Positions 1 through 5,274 are shown, counted from the first letter of the stretch. The stretch is 8,721 nucleotides of DNA from Acidimicrobiia bacterium (GCA_016650415.1 JAENVU010000117.1:1-8721), one strand, 5' to 3'. A program made the numbers and translations. The notes: a model not told the origin generated them from the letters alone.

Positions 1-32
1 TCGGCCGTCGGCCAATCTGCGAGGATTCCGCG

Positions 33-401
33 ATGAGCCATCAAGATGTCGTTCTCACGATCCCGGGGTCCGTCGGCTTCGTACGCCTTGCTCGGTTGGC
101 GGCCGCCGACTCGGGGGCTCGGGTGGGTATGCCGGTCGAAGACATCGAAGACCTGAGAATCGCAGTCGACGAGTTGTGCTTCGCGATGAGCCAAGGTGCA
201 GCCGATTGCACGATCCAGCTCACGTTCCGAGTGCACGACGACGCGGTCGAAGTGTTCGGAACCACGACCTGTGCGGTGGGGACCGGTGAATTGTCGGAGT
301 TGGCGCGAACGATCGTCAGTTCCGTGGTCGACGACTACGACCTCTCGTCCGGTCCGACCGAGCGTCAGTTCCGCATGCGCAAGGCCGTTCCGGCCGGATG
401 A
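33..401 (+). CDS. rsbW: RsbW/UsfX-like anti-sigma factor with a degenerate ATP site
   Basis: This 122-residue protein has the GHKL (HATPase_c_2) anti-sigma layout: a beta strand (DVVLTIPGS, 5-13), a long helix (16-29), then the N-box-like helix DLRIAVDELCF (40-50). The segment DLR-AVDE-C closely resembles M. tuberculosis UsfX (RsbW), the SigF anti-sigma factor; this comparison is from memory. The Asn that normally sits four residues after the N-box Glu is Ala51. I find neither a clear DxGxG box nor a GxGL lid; their region reads VEVFGTTT and then an alanine/valine-rich helix. My inference is that it binds the sigma factor encoded next to it and may be weak or inactive as a kinase. GAGGA at 20-24 lies 8 nt before the ATG and supports this start. 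The stop overlaps the sigma-factor start as ATGA, which implies translational coupling. The 32 bases upstream show nothing else, so the promoter lies outside the window. Confidence 0.8.
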   Translation: MSHQDVVLTIPGSVGFVRLARLAAADSGARVGMPVEDIEDLRIAVDELCFAMSQGAADCTIQLTFRVHDDAVEVFGTTTCAVGTGELSELARTIVSSVVDDYDLSSGPTERQFRMRKAVPAG

Positions 402-1135
402 CGACACCGGCGCCGGCCGCAGATCGTTTCGCGGAATACCGACGGACCCGCGACCGAAATCTCCGCGATGAGCTGATCGTCGAGCACATTGGTCTGGCGC
501 GAGCGTTGGCGCGTCGCTACGCCAATCGAGGCGAGTCCGTCGAGGACCTTCAGCAAGTCGCAATGGTGGGACTCCTGAAGTCGGTCGAGCGGTTCGAGCC
601 CGAGCGCAGACTGGCCTTCTCGACCTTCGCGACGCCGACGATCACGGGTGAGATCAAGCGGCACTTTCGCGATCGGGCCTGGGCCATTCGCGTACCTCGA
701 ACCTTGCAGGAACTCGGACAGCAGGTCACGCGGGTGACGGGCGAACTGACCTTGACGCTCGGCCGATCGCCTCGGGTCGCCGAGATCGCCGATGCGTTGG
801 GCGCGGATGTGGAGTCGGTGCTCGAAGCGTTGGAAGCGAATCGTTCCTATTCCACAGAATCACTCGACGCCGAGCCGGGAGACGGCTTTGGGTTCGGGTA
901 TGACTCGTCGCTCGGTACGTTGGAACCTGGGTACGAAGCGGTCGAGCACAGTTCCCTGGTCCGCGACCTCCTCGGCCGGCTCCCTGAGCGTGAGCAGATC
1001 ATCGTCCGCCTACGGTTCGAAGAGGGACTGACTCAGTCCCAGATCGCGCAAAGAGTCGGCATCAGCCAGATGCACGTCTCGCGACTTCTCGCCGGTGCCC
1101 TCGCGACCATGCGAGCGGTCGCCGATCAGGACTGA
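398..1135 (+). CDS. sigF: RNA polymerase sigma factor, SigF/SigB (group 3) family
   Basis: This 245-residue alternative sigma factor matches the usual length of SigB/SigF/SigG proteins. Region 1.2/2.1 covers about 10-45 (DELIVEHIGLARALARRYANR). Region 2.2-2.4 covers about 48-103, with EDLQQVAMVGLLKSVERF, FSTFATPTITGEIKRHFRD and the -10 recognition segment WAIRVPRTLQEL. Region 3 spans about 105-150. Region 4 has LPEREQIIVRLRFEEGLTQ followed by a helix-turn-helix, SQIAQRVGISQMHVSRLL (214-231), which reads the -35 element. FATPTI-GEIKRHFRD is a hallmark of the stress/sporulation sigma group. It starts inside the anti-sigma stop codon, so production of the two proteins is coupled, as in usfX-sigF. 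The last 10 bases overlap the convergent STAS gene. Promoters of the type this family recognises occur four times in the next 3 kb. Confidence 0.93.
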   Translation: MTTPAPAADRFAEYRRTRDRNLRDELIVEHIGLARALARRYANRGESVEDLQQVAMVGLLKSVERFEPERRLAFSTFATPTITGEIKRHFRDRAWAIRVPRTLQELGQQVTRVTGELTLTLGRSPRVAEIADALGADVESVLEALEANRSYSTESLDAEPGDGFGFGYDSSLGTLEPGYEAVEHSSLVRDLLGRLPEREQIIVRLRFEEGLTQSQIAQRVGISQMHVSRLLAGALATMRAVADQD

Positions 1136-1491
1136 GGCGAATCGATGCCGAAGGTATCGAGCAGTCCGGTCACCTCGAAGACTCGACGGACCGCGCCCTC
1201 CGCGTTGCGAACCGTCAGCGCCGCGCCGGTGGTCTCGGCATGTTGCGATGCAACGACCAGGGCACCCAGTCCCGACGAATCGATGAATCCGACGCCGGCG
1301 AGATCCACCACGATGAGTGGGGCACCGGTGTCGATCAGGGCAGTCAACGCGTCGGAGAATTCCCCGGCCGCGGCGACATCGATCTCACCGTGGACTTCAA
1401 GGACCGGAGAACCGTCCGGTGCCGGATCAAATCGAGCTGCGCCGGGTTTCGAATCCATCCCGGGAATACTGGCATGGATCGGTGGGAGCAT
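1126..1491 (-). CDS. STAS-domain anti-sigma factor antagonist (RsbV/SpoIIAA-like)
   Basis: This 121-residue protein is a single STAS domain. Strand VLEVHGEID (30-38) is followed by helix VAAAGEFSDALTALI, strand PLIVVDLAGVGFID, and the signature FIDSSGLGALV (69-79). The domain ends with LTVRNAEGAVRRVFEVTGLLDTFGI (92-116). The Ser pair 72/73 in DSSG holds the residue phosphorylated by RsbW-type kinases in SpoIIAA/RsbV; by analogy it is the second Ser. The unphosphorylated form would bind the anti-sigma factor and release the sigma factor. The start is uncertain: neither Met1 (1491) nor Met12 (1458) has a clear Shine-Dalgarno sequence, and the domain needs only residues from about 27 on. It converges on the sigma gene with a 10-nt overlap and diverges from the HATPase at 1616. 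I saw no SigF-type promoter on this strand. Confidence 0.88.
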   Translation of the reverse strand: MLPPIHASIPGMDSKPGAARFDPAPDGSPVLEVHGEIDVAAAGEFSDALTALIDTGAPLIVVDLAGVGFIDSSGLGALVVASQHAETTGAALTVRNAEGAVRRVFEVTGLLDTFGIDSPQS

Positions 1492-1553
1492 CGTGCGGGT
1501 GAGCGGAAACGAATCGATTTCGAGGTGCCAATATTTTCTCTGGGGTCCGATCG

Positions 1554-1579
1554 GTTTGTCGGCGGGTCAGGTGGGGTAC
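1554..1579 (+). promoter_or_regulatory. SigF/SigB-type promoter for the downstream HATPase gene
   Basis: GTTT at 1554-1557 and GGGTAC at 1574-1579 are separated by 16 nt. This fits the SigB/SigF consensus (GTTT, about 14-17 nt, GGGWAY). Transcription would start near 1586-1588, giving a leader of roughly 30-50 nt for the HATPase. The -10 element lies inside a palindrome. The SigF-family gene is about 400 nt upstream. Confidence 0.72.
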
Positions 1580-1586
1580 CCCCCAC
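1571..1586. repeat. Palindrome covering the -10 element of the HATPase promoter
   Basis: GTGGGG (1571-1576) and CCCCAC (1581-1586) are complementary arms around a 4-nt centre. Alternatively, GGGGTACCCC (1573-1582) is a perfect 10-bp palindrome. It coincides with the GGGTAC -10 element, so it could be an operator, or simply a by-product of a G-rich -10 followed by a C run. Confidence 0.35.
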
Positions 1587-1615
1587 ATGGAAAGCGTCTG
1601 GATACCGAGACACTG

Positions 1616-2014
1616 ATGACGGAGAACCAGCGGGTGAACCACATGGAACTGCAGCGGGATCCCCGCTACGTCTCCCGTGCTCGCGAGTTCTTTGCCGAAG
1701 TGGCCCTCGGTGCCGCGCTGTCTGCCGATCAGACCGAGATCGGGTGTCTCGCGGTGTCGGAACTCGTCACGAATGCGATTGTGCACGGTGCCGAGCCGAT
1801 GGCCCTCACGGCCGTCCTGGAGCCGCACCGACTCAAGGTCCTGGTCGCCGATGGCTCCGACGAAGCTCCCTCGATGACCAGACACGTGTCGGTCGTTGCC
1901 GAGGGTGGTCGCGGATTGATGATCGTCGAGTCACTCACCGATCGGTGGGGGTGGGATCGGTCGGAGGACGGCCAGGGGAAGACCATCTGGTTCGAGATCC
2001 GTCGCGACGGCTGA
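1616..2014 (+). CDS. HATPase_c_2 serine kinase / anti-sigma regulatory protein with intact ATP motifs
   Basis: This 132-residue GHKL-fold protein belongs to the RsbW/SpoIIAB-like group common in actinobacteria. Helix DPRYVSRAREFFAEV (15-29) precedes the N-box SELVTNAIVHG (48-58), in which Glu49 and the Mg-binding Asn53 are both present. Strand LKVLVADGSDEAP (73-85) is the G1 region, GGRGLMIVESL (97-107) is the ATP-lid G2 box, and GKTIWFEI (121-128) is the last strand. Unlike the protein at 33-401, it keeps the residues needed to bind ATP and could phosphorylate a STAS partner, most simply the one encoded divergently at 1126-1491. Three starts are possible: ATG 1616 with a weak purine stretch, GTG 1634 with GGAG nine bases before it, and ATG 1643. 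All lie downstream of the SigF-type promoter. The frame is open back to 1145, but that part is antisense to the STAS gene and upstream of the promoter. Confidence 0.87.
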   Translation: MTENQRVNHMELQRDPRYVSRAREFFAEVALGAALSADQTEIGCLAVSELVTNAIVHGAEPMALTAVLEPHRLKVLVADGSDEAPSMTRHVSVVAEGGRGLMIVESLTDRWGWDRSEDGQGKTIWFEIRRDG

Positions 2015-2061
2015 TCGTCGCGCTGTCTGATCGGGGCGCTGGGGCCGACGGCGCTGCGCCC

Positions 2062-2087
2062 GTTTGTCGTCGACTGGTTCTGGGTAT
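2062..2087 (+). promoter_or_regulatory. SigF/SigB-type promoter for the 132-residue anchored protein
   Basis: GTTT at 2062-2065 and GGGTAT at 2082-2087 are 16 nt apart, a full match to the SigB/SigF consensus. Here and in the promoter at 1554 the -35 is extended as GTTTGTCG. The predicted start near 2094-2096 gives a leader of about 70 nt. It lies inside the open frame upstream of ATG 2163, which argues that the real start is 2163. Confidence 0.75.
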
Positions 2088-2162
2088 GCCGCGTTCACGG
2101 TCCTGAGCCACCGGGGTTTGGGTCGAATCGGCGCGATGGCGCCGGCGAGGAGTGAGATCGAC

Positions 2163-2561
2163 ATGAAAACGGCACGCATCGTTGTGAAGTCGATGGTGGT
2201 CGGGTTGGCCGCGTATGGCGCCCGCGAACTGTGGGCCCGCTATCAGAAGCCGGCGACCGAGGCGATCGATGATCAGATCGCACCCGCGGTGCGCGACGCC
2301 GCCCGCTCGGTCAAAGCCTCGTCAACCTCGGCTGCGCACAATCTAAAGGAATCGGCCCGGAGTGCGGTGGCAACCGTCGCCGAGTCGCAGGGGTCCGATG
2401 GTGATGAGCCGGCGGTCACAGATCGACGGGTCGCGCCCGGGCCGGGACAGACCGCGGACGACCACTGGTTGAGCGCGAGGGCCGCGGCGGAACTGGGCCT
2501 CGATGCCGAAGGTCACGAGCCCGAGTCGCTTGCGTCGGATGCGTCCCCGGGCGGCGTCTGA
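2163..2561 (+). CDS. Small alanine-rich membrane-associated protein, probable stress protein
   Basis: I do not recognise a named family for this 132-residue protein. Residues 5-27 (RIVVKSMVVGLAAYGARELWARY) form a short hydrophobic, possibly membrane-anchoring helix. Residues 30-76 are Ala-rich with spaced charges (AIDDQIAPAVRDAARSVK, NLKESARSAVATVAESQ) and should form a long amphipathic helix, like YtxH or LEA-type stress proteins. Residues 77-132 are acidic and low in complexity, apart from DDHWLSARAAAELGL (99-113). The start is ATG 2163, with GAGGAG at 2147-2152 ten bases ahead. The SigF-type promoter at 2062-2087 makes it a likely general-stress gene; this is inference from the promoter and composition only. 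It converges on the pseudokinase gene with a 23-nt gap. Confidence 0.78.
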   Translation: MKTARIVVKSMVVGLAAYGARELWARYQKPATEAIDDQIAPAVRDAARSVKASSTSAAHNLKESARSAVATVAESQGSDGDEPAVTDRRVAPGPGQTADDHWLSARAAAELGLDAEGHEPESLASDASPGGV

Positions 2562-2565
2562 CGGC

Positions 2566-2588
2566 GTGACCCCGACTCGAGGGCTCAC
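2566..2588. terminator. Weak stem-loop between convergent genes
   Basis: GTGACCCC (2566-2573) and GGGCTCAC (2581-2588) pair with one mismatch around a 7-nt loop. They lie between the stop at 2561 and the stop of the minus-strand gene at 2585. There is no T-run on either side, so if it works as a terminator it is not a classic intrinsic one. Confidence 0.3.
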
Positions 2589-3649
2589 GGCGGCGGGGTC
2601 GTGGTCGTCGTCGTGGTGGTGGTGGACGTCGTCGACGAACTCGTGGACGACGACGTCGAGTTCGAGGTCGGGTTCACGATGATCGGCGGTATCGGCGGGG
2701 CCGTGGTCACCGGCGGTCCAGTACTGATCGTGATGGCGACAGTGCCATTCTCCCTGAGGTCGACGCCGGCCGCGGGGGACTGTTTCGCCACGACATCGAC
2801 TGCGACGCCGTTGAACGGTGCGCTCGTCGAGGACACCTTGAATCCCTGGTTGCGGAGCTCGGCGATGGCGTCGGCGGACGTCAATCCCACGACCGCCGGT
2901 ACGGTCCGGGTCGATTCGTCATCGCGAGCCACCAGCCACACGATGAGCCCGGTCGCCAGGAGCGCCAGCACGACGCCGGTTGCGATCCACGGTGCCCAGG
3001 AGCGTCGTTCGGGTGACACGATCGTGGTGACGCTCGTGGTGCGCGGGACCGCGGGTGCGGGCCCGGCGAGGACGGGCACTTCGAGCCGGCGGAGGGCCGC
3101 GGCGGCCTCGGCGGCACTTGGGCGGGCGATGGCACGCGGATCCAGGAGCTGCAGCACCAAATCGTCGAACGCGGCAGGTACCAGCGTCGCGCCGGCCGAG
3201 GGTGGGGCCGGGAGGTCTCGCAACTTCTGTTCGGCGACGACCCGCTCGTCCCAGTTCGGATACGGCGGCGATCCGACGACCATCTCATAGAGCAGGACGC
3301 CGAGCGAGTACATGTCGGTCGCGCTCGTTGCCACCGGGTCATCCAGTTGCTCCGGTGCGGCGTAGTTCGTGGGAACCTGCTCCGGATCAGCGGTCGATCC
3401 CGCGACCGGATGGGCCAGGCGCGTGTTCCCGTCGGCCGTCAGGATCACGTCCTCCGGTGAGATCGGTCCGTGATGCACCCCTTCGTTGTGGAGCGCGGCC
3501 AAGGCTTCGGCGAGGCTGTGCCCCACCCGCGCCGCCTCACCGAGGGGGAGAGGTCCGGATCGGAGGCGGGTCGCCAGATCCGTTCCCTCGACGTCGGGTC
3601 GGACGGGCCCGAGCCGACCGCCGTCAGGTTCGCCATTCTCGTGGTCCAT
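2585..3649 (-). CDS. Membrane PASTA pseudokinase lacking the kinase N-lobe
   Basis: This 354-residue protein is shaped like a PknB-type receptor kinase, but the kinase part is reduced. It begins near the hinge (VEGTDLATRL, 20-29), so the glycine loop, VAIK lysine and helix C are absent. The C-lobe fold is clear: helix E (43-57), APE motif (NYAAPEQL, 95-102), DMYSLGVLLYEMVVGSPPY (112-130) and the final Arg (ARPSAAEA, 175-182). Catalytic motifs are lost: the HRDxKPxN position reads HGPISPED (60-67; Asp to Pro, Lys to Ser, Asn to Asp) and DFG reads HPV (80-82). One membrane helix follows (219-241), then an extracellular PASTA repeat (VPAVVGLTSADAIAELRNQG to VAITISTG, 250-311) and a Thr/Ser/Pro tail. 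ATG 3649 has GGAGGGG seven bases before it; an in-frame ATG at 3709 lies inside the promoter -10. It probably acts as a binding scaffold for PASTA ligands or a true kinase. Confidence 0.88.
   Translation of the reverse strand: MDHENGEPDGGRLGPVRPDVEGTDLATRLRSGPLPLGEAARVGHSLAEALAALHNEGVHHGPISPEDVILTADGNTRLAHPVAGSTADPEQVPTNYAAPEQLDDPVATSATDMYSLGVLLYEMVVGSPPYPNWDERVVAEQKLRDLPAPPSAGATLVPAAFDDLVLQLLDPRAIARPSAAEAAAALRRLEVPVLAGPAPAVPRTTSVTTIVSPERRSWAPWIATGVVLALLATGLIVWLVARDDESTRTVPAVVGLTSADAIAELRNQGFKVSSTSAPFNGVAVDVVAKQSPAAGVDLRENGTVAITISTGPPVTTAPPIPPIIVNPTSNSTSSSTSSSTTSTTTTTTTTTPPP
2588..2668 (-). repeat. Low-complexity Thr/Ser triplet repeat at the pseudokinase C-terminus
   Basis: The last 27 codons of the pseudokinase form a run of Thr and Ser ending in three Pro, built from near-repeated ACC/ACG/TCG triplets (seen as gtggtcgtcgtcgtggtgg on the plus strand). 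Triplet slippage here would change the tail length without shifting the frame. The tail lies outside the membrane and resembles an O-glycosylated or wall-spanning stalk. Confidence 0.7.
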
Positions 3650-3707
3650 CGTCGTGCCCCTCCAGTGGTGACGGCGCCGTGCTCGTGCCATTCGTACGAA
3701 CACGGCC

Positions 3708-3732
3708 ATACCCGGATTTCACGTTCGGAAAC
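3708..3732 (-). promoter_or_regulatory. SigF/SigB-type promoter for the PASTA pseudokinase gene
   Basis: On the minus strand GTTT (3732-3729) and GGGTAT (3713-3708) are 15 nt apart. Transcription would begin near 3700, about 50 nt before ATG 3649 and its strong Shine-Dalgarno. It diverges from the similar element at 3793-3818 within the same 218-nt intergenic region. Confidence 0.7.
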
Positions 3733-3792
3733 GTCCGGAGTCTCATTCTCTCACCGCGCCGGGGATTTCTCACGCGCCGACCGGGACCGAAT

Positions 3793-3818
3793 GTTTCGCC
3801 GTGCTCCCGGGCGGGAAC
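3793..3818 (+). promoter_or_regulatory. SigF/SigB-type promoter for the DUF6458-like gene
   Basis: GTTT at 3793-3796 and GGGAAC at 3813-3818 are 16 nt apart. The -10 uses the GGGAA variant accepted by the SigB/SigF group. The predicted start near 3826 leaves a leader of about 40 nt to ATG 3868. Its spacing matches the two plus-strand elements upstream. Confidence 0.6.
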
Positions 3819-3867
3819 GCTCGAGAACAGCATTTCTGTCGTGTCGTTTCGATGAGGAGTGAGACTA

Positions 3868-4092
3868 ATGGGTTTTGGAGCAAGCATTGTGACGATGGCA
3901 GTGGGGGCGATCCTCGCGTTCGCGGTCACGGCGACGGTGCAAGGGATCGAGATCGCGACGGTCGGTTGGATCTTGATGATCCTCGGTGCGTTCGGCCTGA
4001 TTCTGTCGCTGATCTTCTGGTCGTCCTGGGGCGGTCCCGGCACCCGGCGGGTCGTGACCACCCGGCGGGATGACATCAACCTGCTTCCCTAG
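3868..4092 (+). CDS. DUF6458-like two-helix membrane protein
   Basis: This 74-residue protein begins MGFGASIVTMAVGAILAFAV, has a first membrane helix at about 4-22 and a second at about 30-51 (ATVGWILMILGAFGLILSLI), then WSSWGG and a short basic tail (RRVVTTRRDD). Opening MGxGxSI, GAILAFAV and ending FWSSWGG is the pattern I associate with the actinobacterial DUF6458 family, whose function is unknown. ATG 3868 is preferred over GTG 3859 because GAGGAG (3854-3859) sits eight bases before it. A SigF-type promoter lies upstream, so it is probably stress-induced. The zinc-ribbon gene follows six bases after its stop and is likely cotranscribed. Confidence 0.85.
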   Translation: MGFGASIVTMAVGAILAFAVTATVQGIEIATVGWILMILGAFGLILSLIFWSSWGGPGTRRVVTTRRDDINLLP

Positions 4093-4098
4093 TTCGGG

Positions 4099-4506
4099 AT
4101 GGAACCCAACCGCGACGCCAGTGCCGAGCAGCTCGACGACCCGTCGACGGCTCCACTGGACTCCCCTCCGAATCCCGATGATTTCATCCAGGGCGAGGCG
4201 ACGACCCTGACCGATGTCATCACCGCATTCGAGGCTCGCGGGTTCGGAGGGCAGTTCGACGAGCGGAACGGTTCGGTCCGTTGCCTCACGTGTCGAAGCA
4301 TCGTGTCGCCGTCGTCGACGATCGTGCACTCCGCTCGCCGGCTCGAAGGAGCTTCCGATCCGGCCGACTCGCTCGAAATATTCGCCGTGGCGTGTCCCGT
4401 GTGCGCGGCTGCGGGGACCTTGATTCTTCAGTTCGGTGCTGCGGCTGATCTCGGGAGCCAACAGGTACTCAACGCTCTCCCCGTCGCGTCCCGGCGGGGG
4501 ATGTGA
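4099..4506 (+). CDS. Putative zinc-ribbon protein with paired CxxC motifs
   Basis: This 135-residue protein has a disordered, acidic and Pro-rich start (1-33). A compact domain follows: TTLTDVITAFEARGFGGQF (35-53), RCLTC (61-65), RRLEGASDPADSLEIFAVACPVC (80-102) and AGTLILQFG (105-113). Cys62/Cys65 and Cys99/Cys102 make a likely four-cysteine zinc site. I recognise the arrangement (DVI-AFEARGF-GQF, then CxxC, then EGASDPAD and a second CxxC) as a conserved hypothetical family in actinobacteria without known function. Spacing to the DUF6458-like gene is six bases and there is no clear Shine-Dalgarno, so it is probably translated in the same message and falls under the same SigF-type promoter. 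Its stop codon TGA touches the CsoR-like palindrome of the next gene. Confidence 0.75.
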   Translation: MEPNRDASAEQLDDPSTAPLDSPPNPDDFIQGEATTLTDVITAFEARGFGGQFDERNGSVRCLTCRSIVSPSSTIVHSARRLEGASDPADSLEIFAVACPVCAAAGTLILQFGAAADLGSQQVLNALPVASRRGM

Positions 4507-4521
4507 TACCCTAGGGGGTAT
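4506..4521. promoter_or_regulatory. CsoR-family-like operator overlapping a start codon
   Basis: ATACCCTAGGGGGTAT is an inverted repeat with ATACCC and GGGTAT arms and a 4-nt centre. It resembles operators of CsoR-family repressors; the Bacillus subtilis copper operator contains TACCCTACGGGGGTAT. It overlaps the ATG at 4520. TACCCT (4507-4512) fits an actinobacterial TAnnnT -10 placed seven bases before that ATG, which would make the message leaderless and put the operator directly on the core promoter. No csoR gene is in the window. Confidence 0.5.
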
Positions 4522-4705
4522 GTGTAGACAAACGAAATGCGCGCAGTGCGGACGACCGAGCTGGGCTGGGTGTGGCGCCCATGTCGAGCAGGTGCTTGGT
4601 CACGTGCCCAGGGACCAGCGGTGCCAATGCGGCGCGACGTCCGGCGGGACGACTCGCAAGAAATTGTTTCGACGGAGCGCGAGCCAGGAAACGACCCCGG
4701 CCTGA
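4520..4705 (+). CDS. Small cysteine-rich protein, possible metal-binding
   Basis: This 61-residue protein carries Cys at 2, 7, 10, 18, 35 and 37 and His at 21 and 28. Its motifs are CAQCGRPSWAGCGAH (7-21) and QRCQCG (33-38), followed by a basic tail (TTRKKLFRR, 47-55). CxxC, CxxH and CxC give a plausible zinc- or copper-binding knuckle. I recognise the pattern C--CG-P-WAGCG-HV-QVL as a recurring uncharacterised small protein in actinobacteria. The frame is open further upstream (to 4436), but this protein pattern starts at ATG 4520. That ATG lies within the CsoR-like palindrome and has no spaced Shine-Dalgarno; the G-run ends one base before it, so a leaderless message is likely. It converges on the TIGR03086 gene with a 14-nt gap. 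A role in metal or sulfur stress is inference from the operator and cysteines. Confidence 0.7.
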   Translation: MCRQTKCAQCGRPSWAGCGAHVEQVLGHVPRDQRCQCGATSGGTTRKKLFRRSASQETTPA

Positions 4706-4719
4706 CCTGCCGGTCGTCC

Positions 4720-5274
4720 TCAGACGGTGCGGCCCAGGAATGCCGCGAGTTCGTCGGCCTTGCTGGCGCCCGCGGGCGCAGTCTTCTCGGGTCCGAAGAC
4801 GGTGCCTTCCTCGGAGCGGAACCCCGGCTGGATCGACATCTTGGCCCCGGCAAGCAGCTGGGCTGCGAGTTCCGGCGCGAGGTCGGTGTTCTGTCCCGTC
4901 GCCTTCGCGAGGTCCCAACCGTGGGTGAACGTGTCGGTCGCGGCGAGACCCGCCCACGCGGCACCCGGCATCTGTCCGAACGGCAACGTCAACATCTTCT
5001 CCATGACGCCGTCGCCACTGAACGCGGCGACACAACGAGCGGACGCGGTGTCGAACTCGGCGACGAAGTCACCCGCCGAATAGTCGGTCTCACCGGCCGG
5101 GGGCTGGCCCAGGACGCCGGCTTCGAAGAAGTACTGACCGCCGACGATGTGGTTGATCAGGTCGCTGACCTTCCACGTGGCGCACGGTGTGTCGGCACCG
5201 AGCTGATCGGGCGTGACGCCGGTGAGGATCGAGCGGGTTGTCGTGATCGCTTGGTCGAGTGGTGTATCGGGCAT
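4720..5274 (-). CDS. TIGR03086-type DinB-fold metal-binding protein
   Basis: This 184-residue protein belongs to the mycothiol-dependent maleylpyruvate isomerase/DinB superfamily, TIGR03086 type. Diagnostic segments are LGADTPCATWKVSDLINHIVGG (25-46) with His42, and AATDTFTHGWDLAKATGQ (111-128) with Asp114 and His118; His42 and His118 are the likely metal ligands. The C-terminal part (LAPELAAQLL, FGPEK) is also typical. Members are thought to act on small molecules through mycothiol, but most have no known substrate. The start is supported by GAGGGAG five bases before the ATG. It is the last gene of the arsR-YCII-TIGR03086 set, 65 bases after the YCII gene, and probably shares the arsR promoter. 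Confidence 0.85.
   Translation of the reverse strand: MPDTPLDQAITTTRSILTGVTPDQLGADTPCATWKVSDLINHIVGGQYFFEAGVLGQPPAGETDYSAGDFVAEFDTASARCVAAFSGDGVMEKMLTLPFGQMPGAAWAGLAATDTFTHGWDLAKATGQNTDLAPELAAQLLAGAKMSIQPGFRSEEGTVFGPEKTAPAGASKADELAAFLGRTV

Noticed and set aside
125..130. GGGTAT within the anti-sigma gene, and another at 896-901 in the sigma gene.
   Set aside because: Neither has GTTT 14-17 nt upstream, and both are inside coding sequence.
1446..1467. GTTT then GGGAAT inside the STAS gene, plus strand.
   Set aside because: The 12-nt spacer is too short for the SigB/SigF pattern and the element lies in coding sequence.
1145..1615. N-terminal extension of the 1616 HATPase back to 1145.
   Set aside because: It is antisense to the STAS domain, has no recognisable fold, and lies upstream of the SigF-type promoter.
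2033..2061. GC-rich inverted repeats (GGGCGC/GCGCCC, GGCGC-T-GCGCC) after the 1616 gene as a terminator.
   Set aside because: The stems are short or have an impossible loop, and the only T-run is the GTTT of the next promoter.
2601..3290. Plus-strand open frame starting with a run of Val opposite the pseudokinase.
   Set aside because: It is the complement of the Thr/Ser triplet repeat and kinase codons and shows no independent domain or ribosome site.
3650..3709. Pseudokinase start at ATG 3709.
   Set aside because: That ATG is part of the GGGTAT -10 element, so it would not be in the message; ATG 3649 has a strong Shine-Dalgarno.
4506..4533. Minus-strand GTTT-GGGTAT pair across the CsoR-like palindrome.
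   Set aside because: The spacer is 18 nt, no minus-strand gene follows, and the palindrome accounts for the GGGTAT.
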